Origin: an uncultured Pseudomonadota bacterium
Lineage (GTDB): Bacteria > Pseudomonadota > Gammaproteobacteria > Burkholderiales > Rhodocyclaceae
Assembly: GCA_903939665.1 (NCBI GenBank)
Contig: CAJAHZ010000217.1
Span: 1-5,722 of the forward strand
Direction: 5' to 3'
Length of the DNA stretch: 5,722 nucleotides
Made by a program: the position numbers and the translations under genes. Positions 1 through 5,660 of the stretch are shown piece by piece (the stretch's first letter is position 1; every line of letters starts with the position of its first letter). The notes under the pieces were generated by a model. The model saw only the letters and a program-made list of their open reading frames with translations. It was not told the origin of the DNA and did no database searches.

Positions 1-435
1 AAGTGCAGGCACCCAGCCGCGATTCACCAGCACGCGCATCTCGCTGTTCTCGATGCGCAACGGCGTAATGACGTGATAGCCCGCCTGTTCACGGTGCACG
101 CGGTTGTCGATCAGGATTTGATACTCCGGCTCATAACGTCCGCGTGCGACGACGGAGCGGTAGCGCATCGATTGTGCGTCGAGCAGCACAGTGGGCATCT
201 GGACCGTCGGTTCGGCGCTACGCGTGTCGAGCAGCGTTTGCAGGTCGCCTTTGACGGTCGCCTTGTTCCACTGCCATTGTCCGAATGAAATGAACAGCGC
301 AATCAGGGTCAGGGCGAGCAGTGTCGGCAGCCAGCGCGGCTGGAAGCAGCGTGCCGGCCTGCGCGGTGGCGCTCCGGTTGCTTCCTCGCCGCCGCTACGC
401 GCATAATCGGTAACCCCCATGTTGGAGTCAGCCAT
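1..435 (-). CDS. surf1: SURF1 family cytochrome oxidase assembly protein (3' end outside window)
   Basis: The first 145 residues are visible; the reading frame is still open at base 1, so the C-terminal part is missing. SURF1/Shy1 proteins are inner-membrane factors that help insert heme a into subunit I. What is seen: a basic, proline-rich N-terminus, a membrane helix at about residues 35-51 ending in the family-like GQWQWNKA segment, then a periplasmic region with the SURF1 pattern of RYRSVVARGRY, an IDNR motif, a GYHVITPL motif and LVNRGWVP near the edge. The family normally has about 230-250 residues and a second, C-terminal helix, expected beyond the window. The start is uncertain: in-frame ATGs lie at 459, 450, 447, 435 and 420, none with a good Shine-Dalgarno. 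I chose 435, just before the SURF1-like basic segment. The family call is firm; the start is not. Confidence 0.88.
   Translation of the reverse strand, partial: MADSNMGVTDYARSGGEEATGAPPRRPARCFQPRWLPTLLALTLIALFISFGQWQWNKATVKGDLQTLLDTRSAEPTVQMPTVLLDAQSMRYRSVVARGRYEPEYQILIDNRVHREQAGYHVITPLRIENSEMRVLVNRGWVPAL
378..407 (+). promoter_or_regulatory. Candidate sigma-70 promoter for the DUF2909 gene
   Basis: TTGCTT at 378-383 and CATAAT at 402-407 are separated by 18 bp. The -10 matches TATAAT at five of six bases; the -35 matches only about half. A transcript would start near 414, giving a leader of about 20 nt that holds the GGAG ribosome site before the ATG at 434. The element lies inside the SURF1 coding region on the other strand. 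Position and spacing support it, but this is pattern matching only. Confidence 0.4.
424..427 (+). promoter_or_regulatory. Ribosome binding site that sets the DUF2909 start
   Basis: GGAG lies 6 nt before the ATG at 434. This favours 434 over the in-frame ATG at 419, which would place GGAG inside the coding sequence and adds five residues in front of the expected membrane-helix start. Confidence 0.6.
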
Positions 436-634
436 GTTCAAGCTCATCATCGTTCTCATGTTGATCGGCGTGATCGGCAGCCTGTTTTCCGGGCTGTTTT
501 TTCTTTATCGCGACCCCGATAGCGGCGTTCGTACCGTCAAGGCACTGACGCTGCGCATCGGCTTGTCGATCGCCATTTTTGTGTTGCTGCTGATTGGTTT
601 TCGCTTGGGCTGGATACCCGGCTACACCCAATAG
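434..634 (+). CDS. DUF2909 / twin transmembrane protein, divergent to SURF1
   Basis: A 66-residue protein starting MFKLIIVL with two membrane helices (about residues 3-24 and 41-60) joined by a short charged loop with YRDPDSGVRTVKAL, then the RIGLSIAIFVLLL helix and a GWIPG end. This matches the DUF2909 'twin transmembrane' family, a small inner-membrane protein of unknown function often found between the subunit III and SURF1 genes in betaproteobacteria. It is the only plus-strand gene in the window. Its last 13 bp overlap the 3' end of the subunit III gene, and its ATG shares the bases CATG (433-436) with the likely SURF1 start on the other strand. It has its own ribosome site and a possible promoter, so it is probably transcribed separately. 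A role in oxidase assembly is inferred from location only. Confidence 0.85.
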   Translation: MFKLIIVLMLIGVIGSLFSGLFFLYRDPDSGVRTVKALTLRIGLSIAIFVLLLIGFRLGWIPGYTQ

Positions 635-1494
635 ACGAAGACAAAAAGCCCAAGCCAGACCACGTCGACGAAGTGCCAGTACCACGCGACGCCTTCAAAG
701 GCGAAGTGGCGCTCGGCAGTAAAATGCCCTTTCAGGCAGCGCCCGTAAATCACCATCAGCATGATCGCACCAAGCGTCACGTGGAAACCGTGAAAGCCGG
801 TGAGCATGAAGAAGGTTGCGCCATAAACGCCGGCGCCCATGGTCAGGCCGAGTTCGGTGTAGGCGTGATGGTATTCGTAGATCTGGAAGCCCATGAAGCT
901 GACGCCGAGCAGAATGGTCAGCAGCAGGCCGAGGTTGAGCTGGCTGCGCTTATTTTTCATCATGCCCCAGTGCGCCCAGGTGAGCGTTGCGCCCGAGGTG
1001 AGCAGTAGCGCCGTATTCAGCGCCGGAACGCCCCAGGCGCCCATCGGCGTAAAGTTGGCGCCTTTGGGGCCGGCGGATGGCCAGGCGCTGGTAAAGCCCT
1101 GCCACAGCGTGAACGCCGGATCCATGGTGGCGAGTGCCGGGACGGACAGGACACGGACGTAGAACAGGGTGCCGAAGAAGGCGGCAAAGAACGCCACTTC
1201 CGAGGCAATGAACCAGACCATGCCGTAGCGGAAGGATTTGTCCTCCCATTGTCCGTATTCGCCGCTCTGGTTTTCGCCGATCACCTTGCTGAACCAGTTG
1301 ACCATGACGAAGATGATGACGCCGGTGCCGGCCAGCATGATCCACGGGCCGGGCGCAAAAGCATTCATTTGCAGGATGAAGCCCAGCGCCAGCAGGAACA
1401 TCCCGCCGGACAGCATGAACGGGTACAGGCTGGGCTGCGGGACGAAGTAGTGTCTGGCGTCAGCTGCGGCGTGGGTATTCGCGTGTGTTGTCAT
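622..1494 (-). CDS. ctaE: Cytochrome c oxidase subunit III
   Basis: A 290-residue membrane protein, within the usual 260-300 range, expected to have seven helices. Subunit III carries no metal; it stabilises subunit I and supports steady proton uptake through the D pathway. Seen: WFIASEVAFF around residues 94-103 with the conserved membrane Glu99, HGFHV at 225-229 and the signature YWHFVDVVWL at 272-281 near the C-terminus. It starts 3 nt after the CtaG stop codon, with a weak purine-rich GAGAG region upstream lying within the CtaG end, so it is probably translated by coupling in the same operon. Its 3' end overlaps the convergent DUF2909 gene by 13 bp (622-634). The gene is also called coxC. 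The DUF2970 gene often found between ctaG and this gene in betaproteobacteria is absent. Confidence 0.97.
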   Translation of the reverse strand: MTTHANTHAAADARHYFVPQPSLYPFMLSGGMFLLALGFILQMNAFAPGPWIMLAGTGVIIFVMVNWFSKVIGENQSGEYGQWEDKSFRYGMVWFIASEVAFFAAFFGTLFYVRVLSVPALATMDPAFTLWQGFTSAWPSAGPKGANFTPMGAWGVPALNTALLLTSGATLTWAHWGMMKNKRSQLNLGLLLTILLGVSFMGFQIYEYHHAYTELGLTMGAGVYGATFFMLTGFHGFHVTLGAIMLMVIYGRCLKGHFTAERHFAFEGVAWYWHFVDVVWLGLFVFVYWV

Positions 1495-1497
1495 GCG

Positions 1498-2103
1498 TCA
1501 CTCTCTTTCCTTGAGCGGTTTTTTCTGGGCGCCAACGTTGAAAAATGCGTAGGCCAAAGTCACTGTTCGGATATCGGCATCGATTTCTGGTTTGACGATA
1601 AAAGTCAGTGGCATTTCGCGGGTTTCGCCGGGCGCCAGGGTTTGTTGTTTGAAGCAGAAGCAGTCGAGCTTCTCGAAGTGCTGGGCGGCGTGCCCCGGTG
1701 AAACGCTGGGGACGGCCTGGCCGACGATCGTTTCGCTGGATCGGTTGTGCACCAGAAATTTCGCCTGATGCAACTCGCCCGGATGAAGGTCCAGCGTGTT
1801 GGTCAGCGGTCGCATTTCCCATGGCAATCCCGGCATCACCGTGCCGGTAAACTCGACGGTGACGACCCGTGTGAGGTCGATGCGCGAGGGGGGCGATGCC
1901 ACTGCGCCCGGAACATTGATGCCGCCCGGCCCCATTCCGGCGCGCGTCTTGCCGTTGAAGCCGGTGGCGGCGCAGAGGACGTCGTAGAGGGGCACCAGCG
2001 CAAAGCCAAAGGCAAAAGCTGCGGCGACGATCATCAGCAGTTTGAGCGCCAGTCGTTGATGATCGCGCGGCTGTGGTGCGGTTGAGGGAAGCGTGGTCTC
2101 CAT
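1498..2103 (-). CDS. ctaG: Cytochrome c oxidase assembly protein CtaG/Cox11 (CuB copper chaperone)
   Basis: A 201-residue protein with one N-terminal membrane helix (about residues 20-43) and a periplasmic beta domain. Cox11/CtaG proteins deliver copper to the CuB site of subunit I. Visible family marks: YDVLC with Cys44 just after the helix, VEFTGTVMPGLPWEMRP at 83-99, VPSVSPGHAAQHFEKL, and the copper-binding CFCF with Cys148 and Cys150. All expected copper ligands are therefore present and the length is normal. The gene begins 12 nt after the stop of the small assembly gene and ends 3 nt before subunit III, so it is inside one transcription unit. The ribosome site before the ATG at 2103 is weak, suggesting coupling to the gene before it. 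Confidence 0.96.
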   Translation of the reverse strand: METTLPSTAPQPRDHQRLALKLLMIVAAAFAFGFALVPLYDVLCAATGFNGKTRAGMGPGGINVPGAVASPPSRIDLTRVVTVEFTGTVMPGLPWEMRPLTNTLDLHPGELHQAKFLVHNRSSETIVGQAVPSVSPGHAAQHFEKLDCFCFKQQTLAPGETREMPLTFIVKPEIDADIRTVTLAYAFFNVGAQKKPLKERE

Positions 2104-2115
2104 CGGGGCTTGTCT

Positions 2116-2289
2116 TTAGCGTTTCAGCAGAAAACCGATGAGGTAGAGAGCCAGCGCCACCGTACCGAGCACCCAGGCGAGACGCTGGCTGGCTTTGCGG
2201 CGACGCGCCAGTTCCTCATGCGAAAAATTGGGTGCACGGCTTTCAGCCGCGCTGTTTTCCCCATCGGCCCTATGCAACGTCTGGCTCAT
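2116..2289 (-). CDS. Cytochrome oxidase small assembly protein
   Basis: A 57-residue protein: a hydrophilic N-terminal half, a basic stretch (ELARRRKASQR, residues 26-36), then one membrane helix (about 36-54) ending GFLLKR. Small proteins of this design between subunit I and ctaG in betaproteobacteria are annotated as 'cytochrome oxidase small assembly protein'. Their exact job is unknown to me; a role in oxidase assembly is inferred from the context. The ATG at 2289 overlaps the subunit I stop codon in an ATGA arrangement (4 bp shared), a clear sign of translational coupling. The frame could be read further upstream, to about 2346, but that would lie inside the subunit I gene, and the ATGA start is far more natural. 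Confidence 0.8.
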   Translation of the reverse strand: MSQTLHRADGENSAAESRAPNFSHEELARRRKASQRLAWVLGTVALALYLIGFLLKR

Positions 2290-3896
2290 TTGATCACCGG
2301 CTGGATTTCCCACGAATGAAGTGGTGGCGGCGACGGGAGATCCCATTCAAGACCTTCGGTACCTTCCCACACCTTGTCGCTCGCCTTTTCTCCGCCGCGA
2401 ATACATTTCCACACGACGTAGGCAAAAATCAGTTGCGAGAAACCGAGAATGAAGGCGCCTACTGTCGAGATTGCGTTGAACTCGGCGAACTGCAGCGCAT
2501 AGTCTGGGATGCGGCGCGGCATGCCGGCCAGACCGAGGAAAAACTGCGGCATGAAGGTCAGGTTGAACGAAATGACGGTCAGCCAGAAGTGCAGCTTGCC
2601 CAGCTTTTCATCAACCATGTGGCCGGTCCATTTTGGCAGCCAGAAATAAACGCCGGTCATCACGCCCATGATGCCGCCGGCAAACAGCGCGTAGTGGAAG
2701 TGCGCCACGACGAAGTAGCTGTGGTGGTACTGCGCGTCGGCGGCCACGTCGGCCAGCACCAGCCCGGTCAGACCGGCCATGCCGAACAGGACAATGAAGC
2801 CGAGCGCGAACAGCATCGGCGTCTCGAAACTCATCGCGCCGCGCCACATGGTGGCGATCCAGCAGAAAAACAGCACCGCCAGCGGCAGAGAAATCGCCAT
2901 CGTGCTGTACATGAAATAGAGTAATGCCGGCACCGGCAAACCCGCGGTCAGGAAGTGGTGCGCCCAGACGATGACGCCAAGAACGCCGATTGCGATGAAG
3001 GCGTACACCTGTGCCTTGTAGCCATAAACCGCTTTGCGCGAGAAGGTCGATATCACGTGTGGCATCAGCCCCCACACGGGCAGCAGCAGGATATAGACTT
3101 CAGGGTGACCGAAGAACCAGAACAGATGCTGGAATAGAATCGGATCTCCGCCACCCGCTGCATTGAAGAAGTTGGTGCCGAAGTGCCGGTCGGTGAGCAG
3201 CATGGTCACTGCACCCGCCAGTACCGGGATCGTCGCGATCAGCAGGAAGGCGGTGATTAGCCAGCCCCAGCAGAACAGCGGCAGTTTCATCATCGTCATG
3301 CCGGGCGCACGCAGGTTGAAAATGGTGACGATGATGTTGATCGAGCCGAGAATCGACGAGATGCCGAGGATGTGAATGGCGAAAATCGCAAAATCGACGC
3401 CCATGCCACCCTGCACCGACAAGGGCGCATAAAGCGTCCAACCCGTCGCCACCGCCCCATCGCCGATGCCGAACAGAGCGAGGATGAAGGGTAGCGTGAG
3501 CAGTGTTGCCGCCGGCGGCAACAGCCAGAAGCCCCAGTTGTTGATGCGCGGCAGCGCCATGTCGGGTGCGCCGATCATCAGCGGAATCTGCCAGTTGGCG
3601 AAGCCTGTGGCGGCGGGCATCAGCGCGGCAAAAATCATCACCAGCGCATGCACACCGATCAGCTGATTGAAGAACTCCGGCTGCATCAGTTGCAGGCCGG
3701 GCTGGAACAGTTCGGCGCGCACGGCGAGAATCATCGCGCCGCCGACAAAGAACATGATCAGCGCGAAAATCAGGTACATCGAGCCGATTTCCTTGTGATT
3801 GGTCGTGGTCAGCCAACGCAGGATGCCTGATGGATGGCTGGCGCCATAGCCATGCTGGTCGGCGGCGTGCTGGTCGAGAGAACTGGCATTGCTCAT
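2286..3896 (-). CDS. ctaD: Cytochrome c oxidase subunit I (aa3-type) lacking the canonical K proton pathway
   Basis: 536 residues, normal for bacterial subunit I with 12 helices; also called coxA. It reduces O2 to water at heme a3-CuB. Ligands seen: His83 and His401 (heme a), His399 (heme a3), His264, His313 and His314 (CuB), and Tyr268, the residue cross-linked to His264, in GHPEVY. D-pathway residues are complete: Asp112, Asn101, Asn119, Ser180/Ser181, Asn187 and Glu266 (bovine D91, N80, N98, S156/S157, N163, E242). The K pathway is not: bovine K319, T316 and S255 align with Leu342, Leu339 and Pro279. The Mg-site pair His-Asp (bovine 368/369) is His391-His392. The propionate-side Arg pair is present (461-462). 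The ATG at 3896 has AGGAGA upstream; the frame is open further upstream, but that runs into subunit II. I checked the codons at the changed sites on the DNA. Confidence 0.98.
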   Translation of the reverse strand: MSNASSLDQHAADQHGYGASHPSGILRWLTTTNHKEIGSMYLIFALIMFFVGGAMILAVRAELFQPGLQLMQPEFFNQLIGVHALVMIFAALMPAATGFANWQIPLMIGAPDMALPRINNWGFWLLPPAATLLTLPFILALFGIGDGAVATGWTLYAPLSVQGGMGVDFAIFAIHILGISSILGSINIIVTIFNLRAPGMTMMKLPLFCWGWLITAFLLIATIPVLAGAVTMLLTDRHFGTNFFNAAGGGDPILFQHLFWFFGHPEVYILLLPVWGLMPHVISTFSRKAVYGYKAQVYAFIAIGVLGVIVWAHHFLTAGLPVPALLYFMYSTMAISLPLAVLFFCWIATMWRGAMSFETPMLFALGFIVLFGMAGLTGLVLADVAADAQYHHSYFVVAHFHYALFAGGIMGVMTGVYFWLPKWTGHMVDEKLGKLHFWLTVISFNLTFMPQFFLGLAGMPRRIPDYALQFAEFNAISTVGAFILGFSQLIFAYVVWKCIRGGEKASDKVWEGTEGLEWDLPSPPPLHSWEIQPVIK

Positions 3897-3900
3897 GATG

Positions 3901-3906
3901 TCTCCT
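3901..3906 (-). promoter_or_regulatory. Ribosome binding site of subunit I
   Basis: AGGAGA on the minus strand, 4 nt before the ATG at 3896, in the 20-nt gap after the subunit II stop. It fixes the start of subunit I, since the same frame stays open far upstream across the subunit II gene. Confidence 0.8.
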
Positions 3907-3916
3907 GTTTCTCTGC

Positions 3917-5098
3917 TTAGCGCAGTGCTTTGATCAGGGCGGGCTGAATCAGATCGCCCTTGGTGTTGCCGAAACTGTTGCGCTCGAAGGTGATGACGGC
4001 GGCGAGCTCGGTGTCGGACAAGGTGTTCTTGAAGGTTTGCATGGCGGTGCCTTCCTTGCCGTTCAGCACGCGGTCGACATGGCTGTCCTTGATCAGCTTG
4101 CCTTCGGGCGAGAGCAATGGGCCGTTGACGATCTTGCTGCCGGCCAGTGCCGGGAAGGCCGGTGGCATACCTTGGCCGTTCGGCTGATGGCAGACGGCGC
4201 ATTGTTTTTCATAGACCTCCTTGCCCGCAGCGACGAGTTCGTCCTTGCTCCAGGTCTTGTCGCTGCCGGCTGCAGCGGCGGCCATTTCGTTCTTCTTCTT
4301 GTCGACCCAGGCGAGATACTCGGCTTCCGGAACCGCATGCACGACCACCGGCATGAAACCGTGATCCTTGCCGCACAGTTCTGCGCACTGTCCGCGATAG
4401 GTGCCAGGCGTTTCGATATTGACCCAGGTTTCACGCAGGAATCCGGGAATGGCATCGCGTTTGACACCGAACTGCGGCACCCACCAGGTGTGGATAACGT
4501 CGGTCGAGGTGATCAGAATTCGCACTTTCTTACCGACCGGCAAGACGACCGGATTGTCAACGTCAAGCAGGTAGTGCGGGCCTTTGGTTTCCTTGTTGGC
4601 GATCTGGTCGCGCGACGTTGCCAGGGTGCTGATGAACTTGATGCCGGAGTCAGGATATTCGTATTGCCATTTCCACTGCATCCCGGTGACCTTGAGCACC
4701 ATGTCGGCCTTGGTCTTCGTGTCTTCCATCTGGACCACCGCGTGATAGGCGGGGATGCCGACCAGAATGTAATCGATGAAGATCAGGATGGCGAAAGGAA
4801 CCAGCGCCCAGAGCCACTGCACGGTGCCGGTTGGTCCGGTAAATTTGGCGGGTTGATGGCCAAGGCTTTTCCGGTGCTTGATCATCGAGTAAATCATGAT
4901 TGCGAACACCGTCACAAAAAGAACGGTGATGATGATCATGAACTCGTTATGGATGTGCAGCGTGTTGCGAGCGATGGGCGTAACCGGGGTCGGGAAGTTC
5001 CAGCTGTAATCTGCATTCGCCAGCGCGGGGAGTAGTGCCGCGAGCAGGCCAAGCAAAGAAACGGCTGCGCGCTGGCAGGGGCGGTGGGGCATCTTCAA
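3917..5098 (-). CDS. ctaC: Cytochrome c oxidase subunit II with fused C-terminal cytochrome c domain
   Basis: 393 residues from the TTG at 5098; also called coxB. It passes electrons from cytochrome c to subunit I. In order: signal peptide (cut probably after ANA, residue 29), helices at about 53-73 and 93-117, the aromatic QWKWQYEY patch (141-148), then the CuA domain with His203, Cys238, Glu240, Cys242, His246 and Met249, so CuA and the Mg-site Glu are complete. An Ala-rich linker (272-277) leads to a monoheme cytochrome c with CAVCH (300-304) and Met311 or Met353 as possible axial ligand. The plain subunit II is about 230-280 residues; the extra length is the heme domain. Unusual: the second helix begins VQWLW, with Gln94 where the K-pathway entrance Glu (bovine E62) is expected. 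The start could also be the ATG at 5092; AGGAG lies 5 nt from the TTG but 11 nt from the ATG. Confidence 0.96.
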   Translation of the reverse strand: MKMPHRPCQRAAVSLLGLLAALLPALANADYSWNFPTPVTPIARNTLHIHNEFMIIITVLFVTVFAIMIYSMIKHRKSLGHQPAKFTGPTGTVQWLWALVPFAILIFIDYILVGIPAYHAVVQMEDTKTKADMVLKVTGMQWKWQYEYPDSGIKFISTLATSRDQIANKETKGPHYLLDVDNPVVLPVGKKVRILITSTDVIHTWWVPQFGVKRDAIPGFLRETWVNIETPGTYRGQCAELCGKDHGFMPVVVHAVPEAEYLAWVDKKKNEMAAAAAGSDKTWSKDELVAAGKEVYEKQCAVCHQPNGQGMPPAFPALAGSKIVNGPLLSPEGKLIKDSHVDRVLNGKEGTAMQTFKNTLSDTELAAVITFERNSFGNTKGDLIQPALIKALR

Positions 5099-5103
5099 GT
5101 TTT

Positions 5104-5108
5104 CTCCT
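5104..5108 (-). promoter_or_regulatory. Ribosome binding site of subunit II
   Basis: AGGAG on the minus strand, within a longer GGAAGGAG, 5 nt before the TTG at 5098 and 11 nt before the ATG at 5092. The spacing favours the rarer TTG start, while codon preference favours ATG. Either choice leaves the signal peptide intact. Confidence 0.6.
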
Positions 5109-5125
5109 TCCGGTTTTGTTTCAGG

Positions 5126-5584
5126 CTATCGGGAGCCCAGTTCTTGTTTTAACGCTTTGGCGAGCGTCATCTTCTGTTCTTCTGTCAGCAAGCTGCCTAT
5201 TTCAATCTCTTTGCCGTGTGAGCGGATCAGCAGCCGGTGATCCTTCAGGCATTCCAGCCGCGTCCAGTAAGCCGGAAACTCGCGGTAGTCGATGCGCGAG
5301 CCAAGGCGTGTTTCAACGGTCAACAGACCGGGCTTTAACGTAATTCGTTCAAAATCGTTCGAATGTCCTTCAATTCGTTTGAGCGCCCACCACAGCATGG
5401 CCAACTCTGCGCCGGCAAACGGGATCACCGGCCACGCGCCAATCAGGGCAAACGCCCCCACGATAACACCGGAAACCGTTGCAATGGCGAGCAACAGCGC
5501 CTGACTGCCTCTCACTGAAAGCGAACGGTTCGGGCGGACAAGCCACGTTCGGCATGCCTCTGTCTCTATTGCAAGCAGCCCCAT
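5126..5584 (-). CDS. DUF2244 family membrane protein, first gene of the oxidase cluster
   Basis: A 152-residue protein of the DUF2244 family, whose function is not known. Seen: an N-terminal segment with RPNRSLS (about residues 18-24), typical of the family, then two close membrane helices (about residues 30-68), then a soluble C-terminal region of mixed beta strands and a helical tail (EEQKMTLAKALKQEL). DUF2244 genes often sit directly before or near oxidase subunit II genes, and here the stop codon lies 27 nt before the subunit II start with no visible terminator, so they are probably co-transcribed. A link to oxidase assembly is inferred from location only. The start at ATG 5584 is set by GGAG six bases upstream. 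An extension to a TTG at 5698 lacks a ribosome site and would run through the promoter-like region, so it is not used. Confidence 0.85.
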   Translation of the reverse strand: MGLLAIETEACRTWLVRPNRSLSVRGSQALLLAIATVSGVIVGAFALIGAWPVIPFAGAELAMLWWALKRIEGHSNDFERITLKPGLLTVETRLGSRIDYREFPAYWTRLECLKDHRLLIRSHGKEIEIGSLLTEEQKMTLAKALKQELGSR

Positions 5585-5590
5585 CGCTTG

Positions 5591-5594
5591 CTCC
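5591..5594 (-). promoter_or_regulatory. Ribosome binding site that sets the DUF2244 start
   Basis: GGAG on the minus strand, 6 nt before the ATG at 5584. It supports the 152-residue product over a 190-residue one from a TTG at 5698. Confidence 0.65.
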
Positions 5595-5627
5595 AATACG
5601 ACCAGACGCGCGCTGGAATTTCGAGAT

Positions 5628-5641
5628 TTGACATAAATCAA
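5628..5641 (-). promoter_or_regulatory. FNR/ANR/CRP-type operator (TTGAT-N4-GTCAA)
   Basis: Read on the minus strand, TTGAT-TTAT-GTCAA is a 14-bp palindrome that differs from the FNR/ANR consensus TTGAT-N4-ATCAA at one base. It lies 44 bp before the DUF2244 ATG, in the only sizeable gap upstream of the operon. Its centre is about 20 bp downstream of the candidate -10 element, a place where a bound regulator blocks rather than activates transcription. That fits repression of a low-affinity aa3 oxidase without oxygen, or regulation by a nitric-oxide-sensing Dnr-type member of the family. The match is direct; the regulator is inferred. Confidence 0.6.
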
Positions 5642-5651
5642 TGTTTTTTTG

Positions 5652-5660
5652 AGTTTAGCA
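5652..5660 (-). promoter_or_regulatory. Candidate extended -10 promoter of the oxidase operon
   Basis: TGC followed by TAAACT on the minus strand forms an extended -10 (TGn plus a hexamer with four of six matches). No good -35 stands at 16-18 bp: the 17-bp position holds ACAACA, and TTGTTA lies too far away at 22 bp. Transcription would begin near 5645, just before the FNR-type palindrome, leaving a leader of about 60 nt. The call is tentative. Confidence 0.35.

Noticed and set aside
111..302. Other minus-strand frame in the SURF1 region starting MRCSFHSD
   Set aside because: The SURF1 frame across 435-1 carries all family motifs; this frame is a shadow with an Arg/Ser/Cys-rich product.
535..540. 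TTGACG on the minus strand inside DUF2909 as a -35 of a SURF1 promoter
   Set aside because: No -10-like hexamer stands 16-18 bp downstream; the 17-bp position reads GGGGTC.
2290..2346. Upstream extension of the small assembly protein
   Set aside because: It would lie within the subunit I coding region; the ATGA overlap gives a standard coupled start.
2232..2924. Plus-strand open frame of 230 codons opposite subunit I
   Set aside because: Its product is rich in His, Gln, Glu and Arg without family features, as expected from the complement of a membrane-protein gene.
3897..4202. Extension of the subunit I frame upstream to 4202
   Set aside because: It lies inside the subunit II cytochrome c domain in another frame; its product is Arg/Gln-rich and unlike any oxidase segment, and AGGAGA clearly marks the ATG at 3896.
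4037..5035. Long plus-strand open frame of 332 codons opposite subunit II
   Set aside because: It mirrors the well-supported subunit II gene, has no ribosome site or recognisable domain, and is the usual antisense shadow of a G+C-rich gene.
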